Assembly: GCF_014384885.1 (NCBI RefSeq)
Contig: NZ_JACRST010000010.1
Span: 1 to 64,000, forward strand
DNA from: Ligaoa zhengdingensis
GTDB lineage: Bacteria; Bacillota; Clostridia; Oscillospirales; Ruminococcaceae
Direction: 5' to 3'
DNA length: 64,000 nt
In this document: in pieces, positions 8,885 to 15,300 of the stretch
Layout of the letters: each line of letters begins with the position of its first letter
Position numbering within the stretch: the first letter of the stretch is position 1
Translations under genes and position numbers: made by a program
The notes under the pieces: model-generated
What the model saw: only the letters and a program-made list of their open reading frames with translations
Database searches by the model: none
What the model was told of the DNA's origin: nothing

Positions 8885-8974
8885 AAAGGGACACTGTCAG
8901 CAGACGGTTAACCCCAAATAAGATTGCAGAAATAACCGCGTTCTATGGGGATAGAGGGGCGGTTATTTCTTTTT
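8885..8974 (+). ncRNA. type I antitoxin RNA, cassette 2
   Basis: Promoter TTGACA (8850-8855), 17 bp, TATAAT (8873-8878). The terminator stem is AAATAACCGC/GCGGTTATTT (8930-8939/8959-8968). It overlaps the 3' end of toxin 2 in antisense. Core promoter and spacing are the same as in the other three cassettes, and the sequence around it is near-identical in cassettes 3 and 4. Confidence 0.75.
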
Positions 8975-9043
8975 GCCCTGAAACAGAGCAATAATACCGA
9001 TGACCACCAGACAAAACGAAAATAACGCTTCATATGTAACCAT
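8963..9043 (-). CDS. putative holin-like type I toxin, cassette 2
   Basis: 26 codons: MVTYEALFSFCLVVIGIIAL, a short linker, then GKKK and stop. One transmembrane helix of about 17 residues. AGGGGG precedes the start. The minus-strand promoter is TTGTCA (9130-9135), 17 bp, TATCAT (9107-9112). The stop codon lies inside the right arm of the shared terminator hairpin. The encoded peptide is identical to toxin 3. Confidence 0.8.
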   Translation of the reverse strand: MVTYEALFSFCLVVIGIIALFQGKKK

Positions 9044-9106
9044 CAGCACCACCCCCTTCCTTGGGGAGTGGCTAACCGCCTGCCGTTTGCGACAGTGTCC
9101 GCCATT

Positions 9107-9135
9107 ATGATATCATAGCCCGCTCATTTTGACAA
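9107..9135 (-). promoter_or_regulatory. toxin promoter, cassette 2
   Basis: TTGTCA, 17-bp spacer, TATCAT on the minus strand; the same spacing is found in cassettes 1 and 3. Confidence 0.7.
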
Positions 9136-9206
9136 GCAACGCCTAAGGCCACCGCCCCAGCGCAAATCCATTTGACAGCACGAAAAAATTCCGCTATAAT
9201 AAAACC

Positions 9207-9280
9207 AAAGGGACGCTGTCGACAGATAGTAGTTAAAGAATAACCGCTACATTTGGACGATGGGGCGGTTATTTCTTTTT
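9207..9280 (+). ncRNA. type I antitoxin RNA, cassette 3
   Basis: Promoter TTGACA (9172-9177), 17 bp, TATAAT (9195-9200). The terminator stem is AATAACCGC/GCGGTTATT (9239-9247/9265-9273). This RNA is about 16 nt shorter than the others: the segment with the inverted repeat and CCCC block is largely replaced by 'gacgctgtcgacagatag'. Confidence 0.72.
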
Positions 9281-9349
9281 GCCCTGAAACAGAGCAATAA
9301 TACCGATGACCACCAGACAAAACGAAAATAACGCTTCATATGTAACCAT
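9269..9349 (-). CDS. putative holin-like type I toxin, cassette 3
   Basis: 26 codons, same peptide as toxin 2 (MVTYEALFSFCL...GKKK). The minus-strand promoter is TTGTCA (9436-9441), 17 bp, TATCAT (9413-9418). Coding and leader DNA match cassette 2 almost base for base, while the antitoxin/terminator-loop segment differs, indicating recent duplication followed by change in the RNA part. Confidence 0.8.
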   Translation of the reverse strand: MVTYEALFSFCLVVIGIIALFQGKKK

Positions 9350-9412
9350 CAGCACCACCCCCTTCCTTGGGGAGTGGCTAACCGCCTGCCGTTTGCGACA
9401 GTGTCCGCCATT

Positions 9413-9441
9413 ATGATATCATAGCCCGCTCATTTTGACAA
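9413..9441 (-). promoter_or_regulatory. toxin promoter, cassette 3
   Basis: TTGTCA, 17-bp spacer, TATCAT on the minus strand. Confidence 0.7.
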
Positions 9442-9512
9442 GCAACGCCTAAGGCCACCGCCCCAGCGCAAATCCATTTGACAGCACGAAAAAATTCCGC
9501 TATAATAAAACC

Positions 9513-9602
9513 AAAGGGACACTGTCAGCAGACGGTTAGCCCCAAAGGTTTGGTTAAGAAATAACCGCTACTTTTTGGCTAGAGGGGCGGTTATTTCTTT
9601 TT
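9513..9602 (+). ncRNA. type I antitoxin RNA, cassette 4
   Basis: Promoter TTGACA (9478-9483), 17 bp, TATAAT (9501-9506). The terminator stem is AAATAACCGC/GCGGTTATTT (9559-9568/9587-9596) with a U-run to 9602. The 5' part resembles cassette 1 (GGACACTGTCAGCAGACGG). Confidence 0.75.
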
Positions 9603-9671
9603 GTCCAAAAACAGGGCAACAATGCCGATGACCACCAGACAAAACTGAAACAGCTCTGCATATGTAACCAT
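9591..9671 (-). CDS. putative holin-like type I toxin, cassette 4
   Basis: 26 codons: MVTYAELFQFCLVVIGIVAL, then a short tail with DKKK. It differs from toxins 2/3 at about six positions but keeps the helix and lysine tail. The minus-strand promoter is TTGTAA (9758-9763), 17 bp, TATGAT (9735-9740). Confidence 0.78.
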   Translation of the reverse strand: MVTYAELFQFCLVVIGIVALFLDKKK

Positions 9672-9734
9672 CAGCACCACCCCCTTTCAGGGGCAAGACT
9701 TAACCGCCTGCCGTTTGCGACAGTGTCCGCCGCT

Positions 9735-9763
9735 ATCATAGCACAAGCAACAAACTTTTACAA
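9735..9763 (-). promoter_or_regulatory. toxin promoter, cassette 4
   Basis: TTGTAA, 17-bp spacer, TATGAT on the minus strand; the flank differs from the other three, marking the outer edge of the array. Confidence 0.6.
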
Positions 9764-9825
9764 CAACATCTGTGCAGCGGGCCGCACAAAACCACTTGAT
9801 TTATCTAACAAAAAACAAAAAAGAC

Positions 9826-10005
9826 CCCGGCGCGCACCGCGGCCACAAAACCCCACCGGGCATGCGCCCGGGGGCGATGCCGAGGAAAACACTTGCTAAG
9901 GCGTGGGGCGCGGTGGCCGAAGCTGTGAAGCCGGGTGCGAACCCGCCGGGCAGCGCCTGGCAGTGCGCAAAGCCCCGCCCACAGCAGCGCGGCACCACCC
10001 CTCCG
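9826..10005. repeat. mosaic GC-rich repeat, short copy
   Basis: Blocks shared with other loci: 'gggcatgcgcccggggg' with 'cacttgctaaggcgtggg' (inverted relative to 21495-21550) and 'gccgaggaaaac'. It abuts the 3' end of the minus-strand RNA gene, as the larger repeat at 55143 abuts the second RNA copy. No convincing protein. Confidence 0.7.
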
Positions 10006-10389
10006 CAAAAAGCCGCAAAAGCCGGGCAGGATGTCGCCAACCATCCCGCCCGGCTTCTGTTTGAAGACGCAAAAAGGGCGCTGCATGTTTCTTACTCATA
10101 CAGCACCCCGAATGTTTCCCCTTCATTCGTGCAACGCAGGCCGCCTGCATGATACAGCGCGGCACATCCTCCCCACGTGTGGAACGCATATTCATCTTCG
10201 ACTTGCAAGGCACGGATGATATGCACGTTGATATGTGTGAGCACATCGCTGACTCCTTTACAGCGGGGGAAAAATGTTGTATAATGTCGGTTGCAGGGCG
10301 CGGCTGTCGCCGCGGTGTATGAGTTGATCCCTCATATGCAGGGCGCGGAAGCTCCTACTTCCGGGCCTGCCTTGCGCTTTTTGCGCCTC
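10006..10389 (-). ncRNA. unidentified structured RNA, copy A
   Basis: Not a protein gene. The minus-strand promoter is TTGATT (10419-10424), 17 bp, TATAAT (10396-10401), predicting a start near 10389. The RNA is a string of hairpins: GCGC/GCGC; GGAAG/CTTCC inside GGCAGG/CCCTGC; ATGAG/CTCAT; GCGGC/GCCGC; CGAATG/CATTCG. It ends in AGCCGGGC.../GCCCGGCT (about 10021-10061) with U-rich tail. A second copy (54787-55142) keeps promoter, ends and hairpins but not the middle. It does not match my knowledge of tmRNA, RNase P, SRP or 6S RNA signatures. Confidence 0.65.
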
Positions 10390-10395
10390 ACGTTT

Positions 10396-10424
10396 ATTAT
10401 AGGCTATCTTTTCCAGAAAATCAA
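10396..10424 (-). promoter_or_regulatory. promoter of structured RNA copy A
   Basis: TTGATT, 17-bp spacer, TATAAT on the minus strand, with the upstream 'cgacatttttcgacaaac' also conserved in copy B. Confidence 0.8.
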
Positions 10425-10487
10425 GGGGTTTGTCGAAAAATGTCGTCAAACGCTTCGCGCAGCCCCTTCCCCACAAAAACAGACCCC

Positions 10488-10529
10488 AAAGACGGTACCG
10501 GCCAAGCCCGGCGCCGTCTTTCTTTTTTT
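10488..10529 (+). terminator. terminator-like hairpin between RNA gene and dnaA
   Basis: AAAGACGG (10488-10495) pairs with CCGTCTTT (10514-10521), with further inner pairing, followed by a plus-strand U-run. No plus-strand gene ends here; it may insulate dnaA/oriC from read-through. Confidence 0.65.
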
Positions 10530-10554
10530 CATTCATCCGCGGGGAAAATACCAC

Positions 10555-10730
10555 CCCCGCTTACCTATATATAAATATAGTTCAAATCGGCTGTTGAAAA
10601 ACTTGAAATAAGGCTGAAAATTTGTTAGAATAAACTTTGTGAAAAAAACGTTGAAAACTATTCTTTCCACCCGTCGGACCTATGTTTTCCACTGATTCAA
10701 CAAGTTTTCCACAGATGGAGGTTAAACAAC
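10555..10730 (+). promoter_or_regulatory. oriC left part: dnaA promoter and DnaA boxes
   Basis: AT-rich segment before dnaA. The promoter is TTGAAA (10603-10608), 17 bp, TAGAAT (10626-10631). DnaA-box-like 9-mers: TCTTTCCAC (10662-10670), TTTTCCACT (10685-10693), TTTTCCACA (10705-10713). The last two lie in the leader up to the ribosome site, consistent with autoregulation and with the upstream half of a bipartite Firmicutes oriC. Confidence 0.8.
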
Positions 10731-12077
10731 ATGGAATCGTTCCGCGAGGTTTTTGCTTTGGTGAGCGAATACTGCAAAAAGGAGATTTCACAGGTCGCCC
10801 ACTCGCTCTGGATCAAAGACATCGAACCGGTCAAACTGGAGGGCTCCACCGCTTATCTGGCGGTCCGCTCGGAGTTTAAACAAAAAATCCTGGAAGAAAA
10901 ATACTACGATCTACTCACCCGCGCGTTTGAAGAGGTGATGGGCTTCCCGGTGGACCTGGTGATCACCTCGCTGGAACCCACCAAGGCGCAGGCCGAGGAG
11001 GCCGTGGAGAAGCTGGCGAGCTGCTCCCCGGAGGAGGTAGAAAAGACCACGGCGGGCGGCGATTACGAATACACCTTCAGCACCTTCATCGTGGGCCCCT
11101 CCAACAAATTCGCCCACGCCGCGTCGCTGGCGGTGGCCACCAACCCCGCGGGCGCATACAACCCGCTGTTCATCTACGGCGGCTCGGGCCTGGGCAAGAC
11201 CCACCTGCTGTACGCCATCTGCAACGAGGTGCTTAAAAACAAGCCCGAAACCAACATCATCTATGTGAAGGGCGAGAATTTCACCAACGAGCTGATCGAG
11301 GCGATCCGCTCGGAGAGCACGGCTGAGTTCCACAACAAGTACCGCCAGGCCGACGTGCTGCTGGTGGACGATATCCAGTTTATCGGCGGCAAGGAGAGCA
11401 CCCAGGAGGAGTTCTTCCACACCTTTAATACCCTGTATGAGGCCAACAAGCAGATTGTGCTCACGTCCGACCGGCCGCCCAAGGAGATTAAAACCCTGGA
11501 GGACCGCCTGCGCACCCGCTTTGAATGGGGCCTGCTGGCCGACGTGCAGCCGCCCGATTTTGAGACCCGCGTGGCGATCATCCGCCGCAAGGCCGAGCTG
11601 CTGGATATCGACATCCCCGACGACGTGGCCGAATATATGGCCAACAAGCTCAAAACCAACATCCGCCAGCTCGAGGGCGCGGTGAAAAAGATGAAGGCGT
11701 ATAAGCTGCTGGCCGGCACCCCGCCGTCCATCCTCATCGCTCAGAACGCCATCCGCGATATCCTCAACGACCACCAGCCGGTACCCGTCACCATCGAGCG
11801 CATCATCTCGGAGGTGGCCCGCACCTACAACGGTGTCACCCCGCAGGATATCCGCTCGAACAAGCGCTCGGCCAACATCTCGTCGGCCCGCCAGGTGGCC
11901 ATCTACATCGTGCGCGAGATCACGCAGATGTCCATGTCGGCCATCGGCGAGGAGTTCGGCGGCCGCGACCATTCCACCATCGTGTATGCGCTGCAACAGG
12001 TGGAAAAGAATATGAAGATCGACCCGAGATACAAGGAATTGATCGAGGATATCACCAAAAACGTGCGCAATTCTTAA
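10731..12077 (+). CDS. dnaA: chromosomal replication initiator DnaA
   Basis: A 448-residue AAA+ initiator that binds DnaA boxes and opens oriC. Domain I spans about residues 1-80, followed by a short linker. Walker A GGSGLGKT is at about 150-157, Walker B LLVDDIQF at about 210-217, and the C-terminal DNA-binding domain carries the signature GGRDHSTIVYAL. Full length and typical of Clostridia. The ATG follows GGAGG. DnaA boxes lie on both sides of the gene, defining the origin. Confidence 0.99.
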   Translation: MESFREVFALVSEYCKKEISQVAHSLWIKDIEPVKLEGSTAYLAVRSEFKQKILEEKYYDLLTRAFEEVMGFPVDLVITSLEPTKAQAEEAVEKLASCSPEEVEKTTAGGDYEYTFSTFIVGPSNKFAHAASLAVATNPAGAYNPLFIYGGSGLGKTHLLYAICNEVLKNKPETNIIYVKGENFTNELIEAIRSESTAEFHNKYRQADVLLVDDIQFIGGKESTQEEFFHTFNTLYEANKQIVLTSDRPPKEIKTLEDRLRTRFEWGLLADVQPPDFETRVAIIRRKAELLDIDIPDDVAEYMANKLKTNIRQLEGAVKKMKAYKLLAGTPPSILIAQNAIRDILNDHQPVPVTIERIISEVARTYNGVTPQDIRSNKRSANISSARQVAIYIVREITQMSMSAIGEEFGGRDHSTIVYALQQVEKNMKIDPRYKELIEDITKNVRNS

Positions 12078-12512
12078 AAAACCGGCCGGATTTCCACAGC
12101 GCGCAGTTTTCCACCTTCCACCTTTTTCACACCTTGTGGAAACCCATTTTGCGCGCGCCCCGGCCTTCCACCGAATCGTTCACATGTTTTGCACCATCCA
12201 CCGGGGGTTTTCCACGCGGCTGTGGAACAGGCGCGGCGGTTTTCACCTTTCCACCGGCGCGTCCGGATTCTCTGCACGCGGTGGGATGTCCCGTTTTTCG
12301 CTTGTCCATGCGGGTTCGCGGGCTTTTCCACGAAATCCCCGCCCCCTACTACTGCGACTAGCTTTCTTTATCCTTTCCTATCTATCTTTGTTTGCATGTT
12401 TATGCATGTGGAAAGAAAAACTGTGTTTCACGGAAATACAGGCACGATAAAAAATTATCTCCCCGTGCAGGTTTTCCTGCATGGGCCTTAAATCAAAGCA
12501 GAGGTGATCCGA
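12078..12512. other. oriC right part: DnaA-box cluster, trio and unwinding region
   Basis: Gap of 435 bp without a gene. DnaA-box-like sites: ATTTCCACA (12090-12098), TTTTCCACC (12107-12115), TTGTGGAAA (12134-12142, reverse), TTTTCCACG (12208-12216), TGTGGAACA (12221-12229, reverse), TTTTCCACG (12324-12332). The last box is followed by a GC-rich spacer, CTACTACTGCGACTA (12346-12360, a DnaA-trio-like run) and AT-rich DNA to about 12410. This is the box, trio, unwinding-element order known from the B. subtilis incC origin. Confidence 0.85.
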
Positions 12513-13619
12513 TTGAAATTTAACTGCGATCGAAACGAGCTGTTTGAGGTGATCTCGAACGTCTCCCGGGCGGTGTCGCCCAAAAGCACCCTGGCCGCGC
12601 TGGAGGGCATCCTGCTGCGCGCGCAAAGCGGGCGGCTGTATCTGTCGGGCTACGACCTGGATATGGGCATGTCCGCCTCGATTGAGGCGAACGTGGCTGA
12701 GGAGGGCGAGATCGTCCTCACGGCCAAGCTGTTTGTCGATATGATCCGCCGCATGGCGGGCGAGAGGGTGAGCATCGAAAGCGACGCGAAGCTGCTCACA
12801 GAAATTAAGTGCGGCCTCACCGAGTTCACCATCCTGGGCATCCCGTCCGAGGAGTTCCCCGAGCTGCCGGCGGTGACGGGCGACGAGGGGTTCTCGCTGC
12901 CGCAGAACATGCTCAAGAGCATGATCGACCAGACGCTGTTCGCCATCGCCACCAACGACACCAAGCCGGTGCACACCGGTTCGCTGTTCGAGATGGACGA
13001 CAACGAGCTTTCGGTGGTGTCGGTGGACGGGTTCCGCCTGGCGCTGCGGCGGGAAAAGCTCGCGGGCGCGGGCGAGGCGTCGTTTGTGGTGCCCGGCAAG
13101 ACGTTGTCTGAAATTTCCAAGCTGCTGGACGGCGAGAGCGACGAGCTGGTGGAGGTTTCGCACTCGCGCAAACACATCATCTTCCAGGTATCGGGCTATG
13201 CGGTGGTGTCGCGCCTGCTGGAGGGCGAATTCCTCGACTACAAGGCGGCCATCCCGCCGGCTGAGGGCACGGTGGTGACGGTGAGCAAGCGCGCGCTGAT
13301 CGAAAGCGTGGAGCGCACCTCGCTGCTGATCTCCGACCGGCTCAAAAGCCCGCTGCGGGTGAAGTTCGACGGCGAGTGCATTAAAATGTCCTGTTCCACG
13401 GCCATCGGCAAGGCGTACGACGAGCTGACCTGCAAGATCGAGGGCCCGCCGGTGGAGATGGGCTTTAACAACCGCTACCTGCTGGACGCGCTGCGCGCGT
13501 CGGACTGCGATGAGGTGCGGCTGGTCATCAACGGGCCGCTTTCCCCCATGAAGATGCTTCCGCCGGACGGCGAGAACTTCCTGTTCCTGGTGCTGCCGGT
13601 GCGGCTCAAGGCGGAATGA
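12513..13619 (+). CDS. dnaN: DNA polymerase III beta sliding clamp
   Basis: The beta clamp, 368 residues, forms the ring tethering the replicative polymerase. Three clamp domains are recognisable; it ends with the typical LVLPVRL. Two in-frame starts are possible: GTG at 12504 and TTG at 12513. The TTG is preferred because AGAGGTG lies 6 bases before it and the protein then begins MKFNCDR as clamps usually do. It is followed by the S4 gene with overlapping or near-adjacent start. Confidence 0.97.
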   Translation: MKFNCDRNELFEVISNVSRAVSPKSTLAALEGILLRAQSGRLYLSGYDLDMGMSASIEANVAEEGEIVLTAKLFVDMIRRMAGERVSIESDAKLLTEIKCGLTEFTILGIPSEEFPELPAVTGDEGFSLPQNMLKSMIDQTLFAIATNDTKPVHTGSLFEMDDNELSVVSVDGFRLALRREKLAGAGEASFVVPGKTLSEISKLLDGESDELVEVSHSRKHIIFQVSGYAVVSRLLEGEFLDYKAAIPPAEGTVVTVSKRALIESVERTSLLISDRLKSPLRVKFDGECIKMSCSTAIGKAYDELTCKIEGPPVEMGFNNRYLLDALRASDCDEVRLVINGPLSPMKMLPPDGENFLFLVLPVRLKAE

Positions 13620-13633
13620 CGGGGGAGAAGCGG

Positions 13634-13858
13634 ATGAAGACCGAGAAAATTGCAATCCATACCGGGTTTATCAAGCTGGATCAGCTGTTAAAATTTGCGG
13701 GCGCGGTGGAGACCGGCGGCCAGGCCAAGGACGCGATCCAGTCAGGCGAGGTGTCGGTAAACGGCGAGCGCTGCGAGATGCGCGGCAAAAAGATCCGGCC
13801 GGGCGACCGGGTGGCGCTGGACGGCGTGGAAATCGAGGTTGTTGCTGGTGAGAATTGA
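13634..13858 (+). CDS. S4-domain RNA-binding protein (YaaA-like)
   Basis: A 74-residue S4 domain protein found between dnaN and recF in Firmicutes (B. subtilis YaaA/RlbA type), thought to act in ribosome assembly. S4 signature: IKLDQLLKFAGAV...GQAKDAIQSGEVSVNGE. The start MKTEKI at 13634 has GGGGGAG 6 bases upstream; an ATG at 13616 overlapping the dnaN stop (ATGA) is the alternative and would add six residues. Confidence 0.9.
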   Translation: MKTEKIAIHTGFIKLDQLLKFAGAVETGGQAKDAIQSGEVSVNGERCEMRGKKIRPGDRVALDGVEIEVVAGEN

Positions 13859-14951
13859 CCGGCTGCACCTGCGGGATTTCAGGAATATCGCCGAACTGGA
13901 GTTACAGCCCGGCGAACATGTCAATATTATCCATGGAGACAACGCGCAGGGCAAAACCAATCTGATCGAGGCGGTGTGGCTGCTCACCGGGGCCAAGAGC
14001 TTCCGGGGCGGGCGGGACGCCGACCTGGTCCGGTTTGGGGCGGCGTGCGCGTCGGTTGAGGCGGCGTTTTTCCGCGACGGGCGCGAACAGACCGCCGACC
14101 TCGCCTTTGGGGCGGGCGTTAAAAAGCGGGCGCGGCTCAACGAGATCCCGTTGCCGTCGGGCGCGGGCCTGGCCGGGGTGTTCTGCGCGGTGGTGTTTTC
14201 CCCCGCGCACCTGAGCCTGGCGCAGGACGGCCCCAGCGAGCGCAGGCGGTTTGCGGACGGCTGCATCTGCCAGCTTTCGCCGCGGTATATCGCCCTGCTT
14301 TCCGACTACAGCCGCACCCTGCTCCAGCGCAACACCCTGCTCAAGGATATCGCCTATGCCCCCAGCCTGCTGGATACGCTGGACGTGTGGGACGAACGGC
14401 TGGCCGAGCTGGGCGCGCTGATCTGCCGCAACCGCGCGGAGTATGTGGCGCGGCTGGCGGCCCTGGCGGGCGAAATTTACGCGGGCATCTCGGCGGGCCG
14501 GGAGCGGTTCGCGGCCCGGTACGCGCCGGGCGGCGCGCCCGAGGGGCTGGCGCGCGGGGAATACCGCGCCTGGCTGCTGGAGGCGCTGCGAAGGGCGCGC
14601 GCGGATGACCTGCGCGCCGGGGCGACCTCGGTGGGGCCTCACCGGGACGACATCGAGCTTTCGGTGGACGGCCTTTCGCTGCGCGGGTTCGGCTCGCAGG
14701 GGCAGCAGCGCAGCGCGGTGCTGGCGCTCAAGCTGGCCGAAAGCCGCCTGGCCGAGCAGATGCTGGGCGAGCGGCCGGTGATCCTGCTGGACGACGTGAT
14801 GAGCGAGCTGGACGGCGGGCGGCGGGACTACCTGCTCAACCACCTGGACGGCAGCCAGGTGTTCATCACCTGCTGCGACCGGCAGAGCTTCGACAGTTTG
14901 CAGGGTGGCCGGGAGTTTGAACTGAAGGCCGGGGCGCTGTGCCCCGCATGA
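13848..14951 (+). CDS. recF: RecF recombination/repair ATPase
   Basis: A 367-residue SMC-like ATPase that helps load RecA on gapped DNA. Walker A is GDNAQGKTN near residue 33; the C-terminal signature and Walker B are FGSQGQQRSAVLALKLAE and VILLDDVMSELD. GTG at 13848 (MRIDRLHLRDFRN) is chosen, giving an 11-bp overlap with the S4 gene; TTG codons at 13839/13842 are alternatives. The gene belongs to the dnaN-S4-recF-remB run. Confidence 0.97.
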   Translation: MRIDRLHLRDFRNIAELELQPGEHVNIIHGDNAQGKTNLIEAVWLLTGAKSFRGGRDADLVRFGAACASVEAAFFRDGREQTADLAFGAGVKKRARLNEIPLPSGAGLAGVFCAVVFSPAHLSLAQDGPSERRRFADGCICQLSPRYIALLSDYSRTLLQRNTLLKDIAYAPSLLDTLDVWDERLAELGALICRNRAEYVARLAALAGEIYAGISAGRERFAARYAPGGAPEGLARGEYRAWLLEALRRARADDLRAGATSVGPHRDDIELSVDGLSLRGFGSQGQQRSAVLALKLAESRLAEQMLGERPVILLDDVMSELDGGRRDYLLNHLDGSQVFITCCDRQSFDSLQGGREFELKAGALCPA

Positions 14952-14966
14952 GAGAGGAGACGGGCC

Positions 14967-15239
14967 ATGTATTTGCACCTGGGGCAGGACACGGTGGTGC
15001 GCACCAGCGACATCATTGGCATTTTTGATATTGAAAACACCTCCCTCGCGCGCTCCACGCGCGGGTATCTCGCCCAGGCGGAGAAGCGGGGGCTGGTGGT
15101 GAACGTCTCGTATGAGCTGCCCAAGAGCTTTGTGGTGTGCGGGGAGGACGGGAAACAGCGGGTGTATATCTCGCAGATATCCTCGGCCACGTTGAAAAAG
15201 CGCTCGGGCTATATCGACAACATCGCAAACGTGAAATAA
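14967..15239 (+). CDS. remB: DUF370 extracellular matrix regulator RemB-like
   Basis: A 90-residue protein of the DUF370/RemA-RemB family (B. subtilis YaaB), small DNA-binding regulators linked to matrix and osmoprotection genes. It opens MYLHLGQDTVVRTSDIIGIF and keeps the family's FDIENTS motif. It sits between recF and gyrB exactly as in Bacillus. GAGAGGAG precedes the ATG. Confidence 0.9.
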   Translation: MYLHLGQDTVVRTSDIIGIFDIENTSLARSTRGYLAQAEKRGLVVNVSYELPKSFVVCGEDGKQRVYISQISSATLKKRSGYIDNIANVK

Positions 15240-15300
15240 AAGACCCTTGCGGGCGGGACTGTCCGCAGACTAGGCATATGCCGTTTTGGAGGTTTTAGCA

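Noticed and set aside
10006..10389. Assignment of the structured RNA as SRP RNA because of 'ggcccggaag'
   Set aside because: The second copy changes this segment to 'ggcccagagg' with a compensating arm, whereas the SRP core sequence is invariant; the layout of stems also differs.
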